Shown here in pieces: positions 1 through 8,988 of a DNA stretch of 64,000 nt. The stretch's first letter is position 1, and each line of letters starts with the position of its first letter. Both the position numbers and the translations under genes were made by a program. This DNA comes from Adlercreutzia agrestimuris (GTDB lineage Bacteria > Actinomycetota > Coriobacteriia > Coriobacteriales > Eggerthellaceae), in assembly GCF_943193125.1 (NCBI RefSeq), contig NZ_CALPCX010000004.1, positions 186,001 to 250,000 of the forward strand. The letters run 5' to 3'. Under the pieces are notes generated by a model. It saw nothing but the letters and a program-made list of their open reading frames with translations, ran no database searches and was not told the DNA's origin.

Positions 1-1592
1 ACCTTGCTTCTACTGGGTTTTTGATGCAAGGATCTTTTGGTGACGATGCGGCTGGATGTGAAAGGCGCTACATTGCTGCACGCGTTTTTAAGCGCGTCCG
101 AGCACTTTCGTTAGCGCGTGCGCAAGAGCGTATTCGCCCTGTTGAGATGGCAGCCTATCTTCAATTTCTCTTTGATTTGCAAGGGAGAGGAAATAAAGCT
201 CAACCGGCATTGTATGGAGTTGAGGGAGTAGCTGAGGTTATTGCTCAGTTTGAAGGAGTGGCTTTTCCAATGTCTTTGTGGGAAAACGTCATCTTTCCTC
301 AACGTGTCAATGCGTATAAGCAAGCTTATCTTGATGAATTGCTCAATCAAGGTGAAGTAGTTTGGGTTGCAGATGCAAGTAGAAGCGACAAAGCGGTTTT
401 GTTCTATCCTGCCGATTCTCCCTTCGCACCGCTTGGATATGATCAAGCGGAAGGTCCTCATGACATACTCTCTTTTGATGAGGCGCATTTTGCTGATGAG
501 CCAACCCAAGATTCAAGACGCGCCATACAAGCTGTTGCTCAGTGTTTGGCTGAAAGAGGACCATGTGATATTGATCAACTCCTGCGCGGTGTGGAATCCG
601 CTCAAGAGATGACGCTTCCTCAGCAAACTATTCTCAATGCGCTAAATGTACTTGTTCTGCAGGGGAGAACAACGTCAACATCTGCTGCTTTCCTTCGTCA
701 GCACGAAGACCCGCTGCACAGCAAAGCTCCCAGCAATGATCTGGTTAAGCAGCCTCGTATGCGTAATCGCGTGCAAAGCAGAAGATCCTCTTTGCGTTAC
801 AAATCGGAATTATCAGCAGCTAAACAAGCAGCTCGGCAAACTGTTCTGGCACGCACCAAGGCGTTTGCGGCATATGAGGGACAATGGAGTTTGCTTGCAC
901 CACCGCACCAAGAACCAACAGCATATGCTTTAAATTTGGTAGAAGGACTTCTAGATTGCTATGGCATCATCACGCGTGATATTGCCTTATTGGCGGGCTT
1001 AAAGGGTGGTCTTTCAGCGCTTTATCCTGTGCTTCGTCAGATGGAAGAACAAGGTGCTTTGATTCGCGGTATGTTTGTTGAAGGGCTTGGTCCTCTGCAG
1101 TTTGCAACGACGCAAACTATTGATACGCTGCGCACCTATGCCCATTCTGAGAATAGTTTGCCTTCTGAGGAAGTGTCATCTGGCGCAAAAGACGCCTGCG
1201 AACCCTTTGTTTTAGCCGCAGATGACCCGGCATGTCTTTTTGGTGCAGGGATAGCCTGGCCAAAAACAACTGGTCCAAAACCAAGCAGAAAACGGGGAAG
1301 TGTTGTTGTTATCGATGCGGGTGTTCCGCTGCTTTTTGCAACTGCGGGTCTTAAAAACATTTCAACTTTCGTGAGTGATGAGGCGCTCCTTATGAGTGCA
1401 TGCAAGGCTCTTGCTGCTTGTACTGAGATAGTTTTGCAAGCAGAGGCAACACCCCAGCGCACTCGAAAAAAGATTCTTGTGCAAACATGTAACGGACAGC
1501 CTGTTTTGGGCTCAGATATAGAACCGTTCCTTGCGCAGGCTGGTTTTGTGCGCATGCCTGATGGTATGCGTCTTTATACTTCTCCCTTTTAA
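1..1592 (+). CDS. lhr: Lhr-type large ATP-dependent helicase, C-terminal part (cut by left window edge)
   Basis: The frame is open from the window edge (first full codon at base 3) to the stop at 1592, so the gene starts outside the window and only about 529 C-terminal residues are seen. The sequence resembles the C-terminal half of Lhr (large helicase-related) proteins. It has the basic helix around RVRALSLARAQERIRPV, then YLQFLFDLQG, GVEGVAEVIAQFEG and LWENVIFPQRV, the region after the DEAD-box core that folds as winged-helix and Lhr-specific domains. The DEAD-box motor itself is not visible. Lhr proteins are superfamily 2 helicases with a role in DNA repair. A TTG at 21 could be mistaken for a start but has no ribosome site. 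Family assignment is fairly sure from these blocks; activity cannot be judged without the N-terminus. Confidence 0.72.
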   Translation, partial: LASTGFLMQGSFGDDAAGCERRYIAARVFKRVRALSLARAQERIRPVEMAAYLQFLFDLQGRGNKAQPALYGVEGVAEVIAQFEGVAFPMSLWENVIFPQRVNAYKQAYLDELLNQGEVVWVADASRSDKAVLFYPADSPFAPLGYDQAEGPHDILSFDEAHFADEPTQDSRRAIQAVAQCLAERGPCDIDQLLRGVESAQEMTLPQQTILNALNVLVLQGRTTSTSAAFLRQHEDPLHSKAPSNDLVKQPRMRNRVQSRRSSLRYKSELSAAKQAARQTVLARTKAFAAYEGQWSLLAPPHQEPTAYALNLVEGLLDCYGIITRDIALLAGLKGGLSALYPVLRQMEEQGALIRGMFVEGLGPLQFATTQTIDTLRTYAHSENSLPSEEVSSGAKDACEPFVLAADDPACLFGAGIAWPKTTGPKPSRKRGSVVVIDAGVPLLFATAGLKNISTFVSDEALLMSACKALAACTEIVLQAEATPQRTRKKILVQTCNGQPVLGSDIEPFLAQAGFVRMPDGMRLYTSPF

Positions 1593-1645
1593 TTTCGTTT
1601 CAAGGATGTTGTGTTAAGGCAGGTGTAGCCATCTTGTGTGTCGGC

Positions 1646-1674
1646 ACAAAAAAGCGACTCCCAAAGGAGTCGCT
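1646..1674 (-). terminator. Intrinsic terminator of the aminotransferase gene
   Basis: A perfect 8-bp stem, GCGACTCC (1654-1661) with GGAGTCGC (1666-1673), closes a 4-base loop. Its left flank is an A-run, which reads as a U-run on the minus strand. It lies 50 bases past the minus-strand aminotransferase stop. It could also weakly stop lhr transcripts from the other side. Confidence 0.75.
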
Positions 1675-1722
1675 TACTCGTATTTATAGCACTGAATGAT
1701 CTTTGCTAGACGAAGATGCTAT

Positions 1723-3015
1723 TTAGGCGTCTGCAAGTAGTTTTTCAACAGCAGCAAGCTTCACGCAGGTAACGAACACATCCATGGCAGCATCCAACTC
1801 TTCAAGAGGCGGAAGGGTGGGCGCAATGCGGATATTTGAGTCATGGGGATCCTTTTTGTAAGGATATGTTGCTCCCGCACCCGTCATAGTAACACCAGCT
1901 TCTTTAGCCAACTCAACAACGCGTTTTGCCGTACCGTCTGGACCATTGAAGCTCACGAAATAGCCACCGCGTGGATTTGACCAGCTGCATCCATTCACTT
2001 CAGTCAAACCGTCATTGAGCTTGTTGACAACGAGTTCAAACTTCGGGCGTAAAATGGCGGCATGTTTCGCCATGTGATTGCGAATGCCTTGGGCATCTTG
2101 CAAAAAGTATACATGGCGCATCTGATTGAGCTTATCGTGTCCGATAGTTTGTACGCCCATGCGCTTTTTGATCTCGGCAACATTTTCAGGACTTGAAGCA
2201 AGTGCGGAAATGCCTGCACCAGGGAAGGTAACTTTAGACGTTGAAGCAAATTTGATTGGACGATGGGGGTGTCCAGCTTCGGCGCATGCCTTTGAGATAT
2301 CTAAGACGTGATCTTGTTCTTGCGGATTGTCATAAAGGTGGTGTACGCAATATGCGTTGTCCCAAAAGATACGGAAATCATTTGCTGCGGTATCCATTGC
2401 TGCAAGGCGACGAACAACCTCATCTGAATAGGTGACACCGCCGGGGTTTGAGTAGGTGGGAACACACCAGATGCCTTTAATGGTCGGATCGTCAGCAACC
2501 AAGCGTTCAATCTCGTCCATATCAGGACCGTCGTCATTCATGGTAATCGGAATCATCTCAATGCCGAACTCTTCGGTAATGCCAAAATGACGATCATAGC
2601 CCGGTGCAGGGCAGAGCCACTTGATGGTTTCATATTGCGACCAGGGTTTTTCGCCTTGGGTGCCAAACATCCAAATGCGTGCAAGAGTGTCATACATAAT
2701 ATTGAGGCTTGCGTTGCCAAAAATGATGACATTTGCTGGCTCGTCGTCTAGCATGGCAGCCATAAGCGTCTTTGCCTCAGGCAGTCCGTCCAAAACGCCG
2801 TAATTTCGCAGGTCGGTGCCATCTTGTGCTGTGCAGTCTTTTAAGGTGGTGCCGCTTTCTAGCATAGGCATGCTTAAGTCAAGTTGAGCTTTCGCCGGTT
2901 TTCCGCGTGCCATATTAAGTTTAAGTCCGCGCGCTTTGATTTCGGCGTAAGCTTGTTCTAACTCAGCCTTGAGCGCTTCAAGTTCTTTGGTACCTAAATC
3001 TGCATAGGTTGGCAT
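1723..3015 (-). CDS. Aspartate aminotransferase, subgroup Ic (MocR-type class I/II fold)
   Basis: A PLP-dependent transaminase of 430 residues, predicted to interconvert aspartate and oxaloacetate with 2-oxoglutarate/glutamate as partner. Visible features are GLPEAKTL near residue 77, PTYSNPGG at 187-194, the cofactor-contacting WDNAY at 218-222 and the Schiff-base lysine K261 in STSKVTFPGAG. The sequence fits subgroup Ic enzymes (Aminotran_MocR) rather than the classical AspC line. The start at 3015 is preferred because a GGAAAGGAAG ribosome site lies just upstream; a longer frame begins 12 codons earlier without such a site. It is a single-gene unit with its own terminator, divergent from the proline symporter. 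The exact substrate is inferred from the family. Confidence 0.85.
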   Translation of the reverse strand: MPTYADLGTKELEALKAELEQAYAEIKARGLKLNMARGKPAKAQLDLSMPMLESGTTLKDCTAQDGTDLRNYGVLDGLPEAKTLMAAMLDDEPANVIIFGNASLNIMYDTLARIWMFGTQGEKPWSQYETIKWLCPAPGYDRHFGITEEFGIEMIPITMNDDGPDMDEIERLVADDPTIKGIWCVPTYSNPGGVTYSDEVVRRLAAMDTAANDFRIFWDNAYCVHHLYDNPQEQDHVLDISKACAEAGHPHRPIKFASTSKVTFPGAGISALASSPENVAEIKKRMGVQTIGHDKLNQMRHVYFLQDAQGIRNHMAKHAAILRPKFELVVNKLNDGLTEVNGCSWSNPRGGYFVSFNGPDGTAKRVVELAKEAGVTMTGAGATYPYKKDPHDSNIRIAPTLPPLEELDAAMDVFVTCVKLAAVEKLLADA

Positions 3016-3121
3016 CGATCTTCCTTTCCGTTTGACAATCACAATAGGCATATCATTTCATAGTTACACCGTTCCCAGTATAAAGTTTCGCTTAATGAGC
3101 GTCGAGGGGTCATCAATGCCC

Positions 3122-3127
3122 TATAAT
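3122..3127 (+). promoter_or_regulatory. Possible -10 element for putP
   Basis: A perfect TATAAT lies 39 bases upstream of the symporter ATG. No convincing -35 is found at 16-18 bases spacing, so this is only a candidate. Confidence 0.35.
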
Positions 3128-3166
3128 CTCACCCGTTTTGTTAGTACGGTTTGAAAGGGGGAGCAC

Positions 3167-4789
3167 ATGGTCTCTGGTGACTTTTGGGTTATGATCGCGA
3201 TGCTCGTTTATTTCATCGTTGTTCTTACCATTGGCTTCGTATATATGAAGCGCTCTAATTCATCAGCGTCTGAGTACTTCCTGGGGGGCAGAAAAGTTGG
3301 TCCTTGGCTAACTGCTCTGTCGGCAGAAGCATCGGACATGTCAGGTTATCTTTTAATGGGTCTTCCTGGTGTTGCTTACTTTACGGGTGCATCTGATGCG
3401 GGTTGGACGGCAATTGGTCTTGCAATTGGCACATATCTTAACTGGAAATTTGTCGCAAAGCGTCTGCGCAAGTATTCAGTTGTAGCGGGAGACTCTATCA
3501 CGCTTCCTGGATTCTATTCGCGTCGCTTTCATGATGATCGAAATATTGTTTCCACAATTGCTGCGTTGATCATCCTTGTCTTTTTCTGCGTATATGTTGG
3601 CAGCTGTTTTGTCACGTGTGGCAAGCTGTTTAATACTTTGTTTGGTCTTGATTACGCAACCATGATGGTATTGGGAGCAATCATCGTATTCCTCTACACG
3701 CTTGTAGGTGGTTACTTATCGGTTGTTGCAACTGACTTCGTCCAAGGCTGCTTAATGTTTTTTGCCTTAGCCATCGTATTGATTGGCTCAATTACCTGGG
3801 CAGGTGGCGTTGAAAACGTCGCAGCATTTTTGCAGAGCATCCCCGGCTTTTTGTCTGGCACAGAAATTGCGGTTCCCGTCTTGAATGATGCGGGTGCGCA
3901 GATGACTGAAAACAATATGCCGCTATTTGGTGATGCAGCACCATATGGCGTGCTTTCAATTGTTTCTATGATGGCATGGGGATTGGGCTACTTTGGTATG
4001 CCTCAGGTGCTTGTTCGCTTCATGGGTATTCGCAGCGCCGAAGAGATTAAGCGCTCACGAACCATCGCAGTGACATGGGTTGTCGTTGCGCTTTTCTGCG
4101 CTATCTGCATTGGTCTTGTTGGTCGTGCGGTTATTCCTCTTGAATTCGGCACGCAATCGGCAGCAGAGAATATTTTCGTTGTGCTTTCTCGTATGATCTT
4201 GCCGTCGTTTCTTTGTGGCGTGGTGGTCTCGGGCATCTTGGCCGCTTCTATGTCTTCATCTTCGTCGTATCTGCTTATTACCGGCTCTTCGGTTGCAGAG
4301 AATATTTATCGCGGTGTGATTAATAAGAAAGCCACCGATCGTCAGGTAATGATCGTGGCTCGCATTACTCTGATCGTGGTGTTCTTGTTTGGCATTTTCG
4401 TAGCATATGACGAGAACTCATCAATCTTTTATGTGGTGAGTTATGCCTGGGCAGGCCTTGGTGCTTCTTTTGGTCCGCTTACGCTGTTTAGCCTTTATTG
4501 GCGACGCACTACCTGGCAGGGTGCTGTTGCGGGTATGATTACGGGTACCATTACCGTTTTGGTGTGGCATAACTTTATTGCACCGCTCGGTGGGGTATTT
4601 GGTATCTATGAGTTGCTACCTGCTTTCATCTTATCTGCATTGGCAATCTTTATCGGCTCGAAGCTTTCGCCTTCGCCCTCTGATGCGGTTTTATATGAGT
4701 TTGATCATTACATGGATCATGCAGACGATCTTGAAGCTAAAACTTCTGCCGAGGCCGCTCGTAATGCGCACGCAGAAACAAATGCTTAA
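3167..4789 (+). CDS. putP: Sodium/proline symporter PutP
   Basis: A 540-residue integral membrane protein of the sodium:solute symporter family with about 13 hydrophobic segments. The N-terminus VYMKRSNSSASEYFLGGRKVG followed by LSAEASDMSGYLLMGLPG is the PutP signature, with the Na+-site Asp/Ser region in SAEASDMSGY (about residues 50-59). SSSSSYLLITGSSVAENIY in the later helices is also typical. It imports proline using the sodium gradient. The ribosome site is AAAGGGGG before ATG 3167. It is monocistronic with a terminator directly after it. The window also carries proC at 50 kb, but the two are not linked. The length is slightly above the usual 490-510 because of an acidic C-terminal tail. 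Confidence 0.93.
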   Translation: MVSGDFWVMIAMLVYFIVVLTIGFVYMKRSNSSASEYFLGGRKVGPWLTALSAEASDMSGYLLMGLPGVAYFTGASDAGWTAIGLAIGTYLNWKFVAKRLRKYSVVAGDSITLPGFYSRRFHDDRNIVSTIAALIILVFFCVYVGSCFVTCGKLFNTLFGLDYATMMVLGAIIVFLYTLVGGYLSVVATDFVQGCLMFFALAIVLIGSITWAGGVENVAAFLQSIPGFLSGTEIAVPVLNDAGAQMTENNMPLFGDAAPYGVLSIVSMMAWGLGYFGMPQVLVRFMGIRSAEEIKRSRTIAVTWVVVALFCAICIGLVGRAVIPLEFGTQSAAENIFVVLSRMILPSFLCGVVVSGILAASMSSSSSYLLITGSSVAENIYRGVINKKATDRQVMIVARITLIVVFLFGIFVAYDENSSIFYVVSYAWAGLGASFGPLTLFSLYWRRTTWQGAVAGMITGTITVLVWHNFIAPLGGVFGIYELLPAFILSALAIFIGSKLSPSPSDAVLYEFDHYMDHADDLEAKTSAEAARNAHAETNA

Positions 4790-4843
4790 GAGGTCAGCAT
4801 ACAAATAAATGGTATGCGCATATCCATAATGCGCTCTATGAAT

Positions 4844-4882
4844 GAGAAGTCTGTCTTTTGGGGGCAGGCTTCTCATTTTTTT
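4844..4882 (+). terminator. Intrinsic terminator after putP
   Basis: An 11-bp stem (GAGAAGTCTGT with GCAGGCTTCTC, including G-T pairs) is followed by A and seven T residues at 4876-4882. Confidence 0.88.
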
Positions 4883-4987
4883 GAGCGTTCGCACAAGCTT
4901 GCATTCGCCGGCTTATCCACATCTTCCCTACAATCAACGAATGCTACATAATTGACCTGGTGTTATGAACGTACTGTTCACAGTTTT

Positions 4988-5015
4988 TTGCGCTGGGACC
5001 CAAACATGATATTAT
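4988..5015 (+). promoter_or_regulatory. Candidate promoter of the NlpC/P60 gene
   Basis: TTGCGC at 4988-4993 and TATTAT at 5010-5015 are 16 bases apart, giving a predicted transcript start about 50 bases before ATG 5071. Confidence 0.4.
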
Positions 5016-5070
5016 GCATGCAAGCTTTTGCCCAATCAAACTACGTGCTCAATCTAGGAGGATTATTCGC

Positions 5071-6255
5071 ATGAGCGAGCATACAATCGAACTCTCAAGG
5101 CGAGCTTTCTTTGGTGGTGCTGCACTTCTCGGCGCCGCATCCTTGCTTTCCCCTCAGTCAGCTTTCGCCGTTACTTCTGCTGAAAAACAAGCAGAGGCAG
5201 ATGAAGTGCGCAATCAACTTGTTGGTTTGCAAGCGGATCTTGAGACCGCTGCTGATAATTATTATCGTGCCCTTGATGAACAAGAGGCCGCTCAAGCTGC
5301 TATGGAAGAGCAGCAGGCAAAGATTGATGACGTTAATGCCCAGATTTCCGACTTGCAAGGACGACTTGGTACTCGTGCACGCAGCATGTATCGTTCTGGC
5401 TCATCAACGTTTTTAGATTTTGTGCTGGGAGCCGCTTCTTTTGACGAATTTACCCAAAATTGGTCATTGCTTACTCAGATGAATCAAAACGATACCGACA
5501 TGGTATCGCAGACGAAATCGCTTCGCGAAGATTTACAAGCAGCTCGCGATGAGTACGCAAATCAGGAGCAGATTGCTGCTGAAAAAGCCGCAGAGGCTAA
5601 GCAGATTCAAGAAGATGTTCAAGTTAAGGTATCAAACGCCTCTGCATTACTTGACCAACTTGACGAAGAAGCCCGTCAGTTGCTGGAACAAGAGCAAGCC
5701 GCTGCTGCGGCTGCCGCTGCAGCAGCCGCAGCAGCTGAAGCAGAAGCGCGCGCTCAAGCTGAAGCTGAAGCAGCTCGTCAAGCGCAGGTTGAACAGCAGC
5801 AACAACAACAGCAGCAGAATACAGCCAATAACGGAACAGGTGTAGTGGTTGACAATGGCGGGGGAGTTACGCAAACCCCTGATGTGCCGGTACAATCTAA
5901 TCCGGTTGGCAACTATGACAGTGTTGTGGGATATGCCATGAGTCGTATTGGCTGTCCGTATGTTTGGGGTGCTGAAGGTCCGGACGCATTTGACTGTTCT
6001 GGATTGGTTACCTGGGCATACCGCCAGGTTGGCATCAATTTGCCACATCAAAGCGAGGCGCAATATGCTGCAGCTGCTCGCGTGGTGCCCGTCTCGGAAG
6101 CACGACCAGGAGACGTTTTGTGGCGTCCGGGTCATGTGGGAATTGCGGTAAGTGCGGGCGGTACTCATTATGTACACGCTCCAACATTTGGTGCGCTTGT
6201 TCGCGATACCGATCCGCTATCTTGGTCAGGTTTTACCGCTGCTTTGCAGTTCTAG
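5071..6255 (+). CDS. Secreted coiled-coil peptidoglycan hydrolase with NlpC/P60 domain
   Basis: A 394-residue exported protein. The N-terminus is a twin-arginine-like signal: SRRAFFGG (RR at 10-11), a hydrophobic stretch, then SAFA with cleavage expected after residue 33. Next comes a long Gln/Glu/Ala coiled coil with PcsB/RipA-like features (about 35-220), including a poly-Ala tract and a Gln-rich linker. The C-terminal NlpC/P60 domain (about 285-394) has catalytic Cys309 in DCSGLVTWAY, His355 in RPGHVGIA and His369 in HYVHAP. Such enzymes cut peptide stems in the wall, often at division. ATG 5071 is chosen because AGGAGGA precedes it; the frame could run 19 codons longer without a ribosome site. 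Tat use is inferred from the SRRxFF pattern only; Sec export is possible. Confidence 0.88.
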   Translation: MSEHTIELSRRAFFGGAALLGAASLLSPQSAFAVTSAEKQAEADEVRNQLVGLQADLETAADNYYRALDEQEAAQAAMEEQQAKIDDVNAQISDLQGRLGTRARSMYRSGSSTFLDFVLGAASFDEFTQNWSLLTQMNQNDTDMVSQTKSLREDLQAARDEYANQEQIAAEKAAEAKQIQEDVQVKVSNASALLDQLDEEARQLLEQEQAAAAAAAAAAAAAEAEARAQAEAEAARQAQVEQQQQQQQQNTANNGTGVVVDNGGGVTQTPDVPVQSNPVGNYDSVVGYAMSRIGCPYVWGAEGPDAFDCSGLVTWAYRQVGINLPHQSEAQYAAAARVVPVSEARPGDVLWRPGHVGIAVSAGGTHYVHAPTFGALVRDTDPLSWSGFTAALQF

Positions 6256-6277
6256 GTAAGCTTTTTTACGGAAAAGC

Positions 6278-6778
6278 ATGATGGGAGAAGAGGTACAACA
6301 TCCCCTTCGTCCAATTTACAACAAAGAAAGTCGCGTTCTCATTTTGGGAACAATGCCATCACCGGCCTCACGCGAGGCCGGTTTTTATTACGCGCATCCG
6401 CAAAACCGGTTTTGGCGTGTTATGGCCTGCTTATTGCATGAACCAATACCTTGCACAAATGAGGAGCGGGAAAACCTGGCATTAACTTATCATTTTGCCT
6501 TATGGGATGTATTAGCTTCGTGTGAAATCACAGGTGCTTCGGATGCTTCAATTAGTAATCCGCAACCAAACGATCTGACTGAGATATTAAGAGAGGCGCC
6601 AATTCGCGCTGTATGTACCACGGGAAAGAAAGCAGCTCAGCTTTATCGAAAATTTAATGCACAACGATATTCGCAACTTCGTCATATTGAGCTTCCCTCA
6701 ACAAGTAGTGCAAACGCCGCAAAGAGTCTTGATGATTTAGTGAAGGCATACCAACCTCTTTTGCAAGAGCTTATGTGA
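6278..6778 (+). CDS. DNA-deoxyinosine / uracil-DNA glycosylase, UDG family 6
   Basis: A 166-residue base-excision repair enzyme that removes deaminated bases such as hypoxanthine. It matches the family-6 (HDG) uracil-DNA glycosylase superfamily. Motif 1 is LGTMPSPASREAGFYYAHPQNRFW at 23-46 (written here in parts: GTMPSPASRE, then YYAHPQNRFW), and the C-terminal motif is LPSTSSANA at 139-147. The catalytic Asn expected in the HPQNRFW block is present. It starts 22 bases after the NlpC gene and may be co-transcribed with it. It has no close functional neighbours. Confidence 0.85.
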   Translation: MMGEEVQHPLRPIYNKESRVLILGTMPSPASREAGFYYAHPQNRFWRVMACLLHEPIPCTNEERENLALTYHFALWDVLASCEITGASDASISNPQPNDLTEILREAPIRAVCTTGKKAAQLYRKFNAQRYSQLRHIELPSTSSANAAKSLDDLVKAYQPLLQELM

Positions 6779-6852
6779 AACCTGTGAAGGGGAGAGATGG
6801 ATCGATGCTTGTCTGTAGCAACCCTTTACCGACACAAACCCCAAATTTTGCT

Positions 6853-6879
6853 TTGACAGGGCGTTTTGATGGGTATACT
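6853..6879 (+). promoter_or_regulatory. Possible upstream tandem promoter for the tRNA-tuf unit
   Basis: TTGACA at 6853-6858 with TATACT at 6874-6879. The spacing of 15 is short, so it is a weaker candidate than the promoter 100 bases downstream. The rest of the 281-base gap 6779-7059 shows no coding frame. Confidence 0.35.
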
Positions 6880-6951
6880 ACTATATTACAACCGCGCAAC
6901 GAGCCGAAAAACGGATAAATCGTGGAGACACACCCGGGGGCGTGTTAACAG

Positions 6952-6980
6952 TTGACACCGAGTTGTTGGTAGCGTATTAT
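6952..6980 (+). promoter_or_regulatory. Strong sigma-70-type promoter of tRNA-Tyr/Thr/Met-tuf
   Basis: A consensus -35 TTGACA (6952-6957), exactly 17 bases, then -10 TATTAT (6975-6980). The predicted start is near 6987, about 73 bases before the first tRNA. It is one of the best promoter matches in the window, as expected for stable RNA and EF-Tu. Confidence 0.8.
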
Positions 6981-7059
6981 TCTCGTGCTCGTTCATTTGG
7001 GAACACCAAATCGCGGGCAGGCAGCTTGATAATTACACATGAATTAAGCAGCGAATCAG

Positions 7060-7144
7060 GGGCGTGTGCCCGAGTGGTTAAAGGGGACGGGCTGTAAACC
7101 CGTTGGCTTTGCCTACCTAGGTTCGAATCCTAGCGCGCCCACCA
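7060..7144 (+). tRNA. tRNA-Tyr (GTA)
   Basis: An 85-base class II tRNA with the CCA encoded. The acceptor GGGCGTG pairs with CGCGCCC, the anticodon loop is CTGTAAA with anticodon GTA, a long variable arm is present and the T-arm has GGTTCGAATCC. It is first of three tRNAs ahead of tuf. Confidence 0.97.
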
Positions 7145-7147
7145 TTT

Positions 7148-7223
7148 GCCTGTGTAGCTCAGTCGGTAGAGCACTTCGTTGGTAACGAAGAGGTCACCGG
7201 TTCAAGTCCGGTCGCAGGCTCCA
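7148..7223 (+). tRNA. tRNA-Thr (GGT)
   Basis: A 76-base cloverleaf with encoded CCA. The acceptor GCCTGTG pairs with CGCAGGC, the anticodon stem is CTTCG/CGAAG and the loop TTGGTAA gives anticodon GGT. It lies 3 bases after tRNA-Tyr. Confidence 0.97.
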
Positions 7224-7233
7224 TGCTTTTTTT

Positions 7234-7310
7234 GGCGGTGTAGCTCAGTTGGTCAGAGCACACGGTTCATACCCGTGGCGTCACTGGTTCAAATCCAGTC
7301 ACCGCTACCA
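7234..7310 (+). tRNA. tRNA-Met (CAT), elongator type
   Basis: A 77-base cloverleaf with encoded CCA. The acceptor GGCGGTG pairs with CACCGCT (a G-T pair at position 1), and the loop TTCATAC has anticodon CAT. The anticodon stem lacks the three G-C pairs of initiator tRNA, so it is read as elongator Met; a lysidine-modified Ile tRNA cannot be fully excluded. Confidence 0.92.
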
Positions 7311-7395
7311 TTGCTACTATCGCGTCCGCTTGTCGGGCGCTTATCATTTTGGTTTTACTTTTCGCGTAATGCAATTCTCTTTAAGGAGGAGAAAC

Positions 7396-8598
7396 ATGGC
7401 AAAGGAGAAGTTCGAGCGTTCCAAGCCGCATGTTAACATTGGTACTATTGGCCACGTTGACCACGGTAAGACTACGCTGACTGCCGCTATTTCAAAGACG
7501 CTGTCTGAGAATGATGGCTCTCACGGCTCCGCTACCGCTGACTTCACGGCTTTCGATCAGATCGACAAAGCTCCGGAAGAGCGCGAGCGTGGTATCACGA
7601 TTTCAATTGCTCATATTGAGTATCAGACGGACACCCGTCACTATGCACACGTTGACTGCCCGGGTCACGCTGACTACGTCAAGAACATGATCACCGGTGC
7701 TGCTCAGATGGACGGTGCTATCCTCGTTATCGCTGCTACCGACGGTCCTATGGCTCAGACTCGTGAGCACATCCTGTTGGCTCGTCAGGTAGGCGTACCT
7801 TACATCGTAGTCTTCCTGAACAAGTGCGACATGGTTGACGACGAAGAGCTCATCGAGCTCGTTGAGATGGAAGTTCGTGAGCTGCTTGACAGCTACGAGT
7901 TCCCGGGCGACGACACTCCGATCATCCGTGGTTCTGCTCTGAAGGCTCTTGAGGGCGACAAAGAGTGGCAGGAAAAGATCTGGGAGCTCATGGAGGCAGT
8001 TGACTCTTACATCCCGACTCCCGAGCGTGACGTTGACAAGCCATTCTTGATGGCTGTTGAGGACACCATGACCATTACTGGCCGTGGTACCGTTGCTACT
8101 GGTCGTGTAGAGCGTGGCGTTCTGCATGTAAACGACCCGCTGGAGATCGTTGGTATTAAAGAGACCCAGAACACCGTTTGCACCGGTATTGAGATGTTCC
8201 GCAAGCTTCTTGATGAAGCTCAGGCTGGCGACAACATTGGTTGCTTGCTCCGCGGCATCAAGCGTGAAGAGATCGTTCGCGGTCAGGTTCTTTGCAAGCC
8301 GGGCAGCGTAACTCCTCACACCGAGTTTGAGGGTCAGGTTTACATCCTTACCAAGGAAGAGGGTGGACGTCATACCCCGTTCTTCGATGGTTATCGTCCG
8401 CAGTTCTACTTCCGTACCACCGACGTTACTGGTGTAGCTCATCTGCCCGAGGGCACCGAGATGGTTATGCCTGGCGACAACGTAACGATCAAGGGCGAAT
8501 TGATTCACCCGATCGCTATGGAGGAAGGCCTTAAGTTCGCTATCCGCGAGGGTGGTCGCACCGTAGGCTCAGGTCGTGTTACCAAGATCTTTAAGTAA
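7396..8598 (+). CDS. tuf: Translation elongation factor Tu
   Basis: A 400-residue GTPase that brings aminoacyl-tRNA to the ribosome. The P-loop GHVDHGKT is at 19-26, followed by the switch I threonine in RGITI, DCPGH and NKCD, and then the two beta-barrel domains ending [14 protein letters not shown]. The strong ribosome site AAGGAGGA precedes ATG 7396; a longer frame reaches back through tRNA-Met and is not real. It is co-transcribed with the three tRNAs from the promoter at 6952, as in the E. coli tRNA-tufB operon. Codon use is strongly biased (CGT, GGT, GTT), as for a highly expressed gene. Confidence 0.99.
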   Translation: MAKEKFERSKPHVNIGTIGHVDHGKTTLTAAISKTLSENDGSHGSATADFTAFDQIDKAPEERERGITISIAHIEYQTDTRHYAHVDCPGHADYVKNMITGAAQMDGAILVIAATDGPMAQTREHILLARQVGVPYIVVFLNKCDMVDDEELIELVEMEVRELLDSYEFPGDDTPIIRGSALKALEGDKEWQEKIWELMEAVDSYIPTPERDVDKPFLMAVEDTMTITGRGTVATGRVERGVLHVNDPLEIVGIKETQNTVCTGIEMFRKLLDEAQAGDNIGCLLRGIKREEIVRGQVLCKPGSVTPHTEFEGQVYILTKEEGGRHTPFFDGYRPQFYFRTTDVTGVAHLPEGTEMVMPGDNVTIKGELIHPIAMEEGLKFAIREGGRTVGSGRVTKIFK

Positions 8599-8621
8599 CA
8601 TAACCTTTTAATTCGCAATTG

Positions 8622-8653
8622 AGTGGGGTTCGCCGAAGCGCGAACCCCACTTT
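8622..8653 (+). terminator. Terminator after tuf
   Basis: An 11-bp perfect stem AGTGGGGTTCG / CGAACCCCACT with an 8-base loop. Only three T residues follow, so some read-through into rpmG-secE is possible. Confidence 0.75.
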
Positions 8654-8713
8654 GTGAGAGATTCATGTGTAGTCTATCTAGTGAGCTTTAAAGAATAGGT
8701 AAAAGGAGAATTC

Positions 8714-8863
8714 ATGCGTACGATGGTCACTTTGGCGTGCACTGAGTGCAAGCGTCGCAACTATACGACCACCAAAAACAAGCAGAACAATCCTGACCGC
8801 ATCGAGTTGAAGAAGTATTGCAAGTGGTGCCGCGAGCACACGCTGCACAAAGAAACTCGTTAG
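8714..8863 (+). CDS. rpmG: 50S ribosomal protein L33 (zinc-binding form)
   Basis: A small ribosomal protein of 49 residues, [12 protein letters not shown]... ending HTLHKETR. It has two CxxC pairs, CTEC near residue 9 and CKWC near 36, so it is the C+ (zinc-ribbon) form of L33. The ribosome site AAAGGAGAA lies just before ATG 8714. Its position between tuf and tRNA-Trp/secE follows the conserved order of the translation cluster in Gram-positive bacteria. Confidence 0.96.
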   Translation: MRTMVTLACTECKRRNYTTTKNKQNNPDRIELKKYCKWCREHTLHKETR

Positions 8864-8887
8864 TGCGTCAGAGGTTTGTACGAGCAT

Positions 8888-8964
8888 AGGCCAGTAGCTC
8901 CAATTGGTAGAGCGGCGGTCTCCAAAACCGCATGTTGGGGGTTCGAGTCCCTCCTGGCCTGCCA
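8888..8964 (+). tRNA. tRNA-Trp (CCA)
   Basis: A 77-base cloverleaf with encoded CCA. The acceptor AGGCCAG pairs with CTGGCCT, the anticodon stem is GCGGT/ACCGC and the loop is CTCCAAA with anticodon CCA. It lies between rpmG and secE. Confidence 0.97.
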
Positions 8965-8988
8965 GCTCGAAACCAGCTCTACATATGA

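Noticed and set aside
4966..4980. TGAAC-GTACT-GTTCA resembling an SOS (LexA) box before the NlpC/P60 gene
   Set aside because: Actinobacterial LexA sites have four bases between GAAC and GTTC; here there are five, and the gene is not a typical SOS member.
5700..5820. Poly-Ala and poly-Gln coding tracts suggesting a phase-variable repeat
   Set aside because: The codons are mixed (GCT, GCG, GCC, GCA; CAG, CAA), so there is no simple DNA repeat that would slip easily; it is a protein linker.
7249..7395. An N-terminal extension of EF-Tu or a small protein starting in tRNA-Met
   Set aside because: The frame runs through a mature tRNA; the ribosome site AAGGAGGA fixes the tuf start at 7396.
7603..8508. 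A 301-residue open frame on the minus strand opposite tuf
   Set aside because: It is the antisense shadow of the strongly biased tuf codons; no ribosome site and no protein family resemblance.
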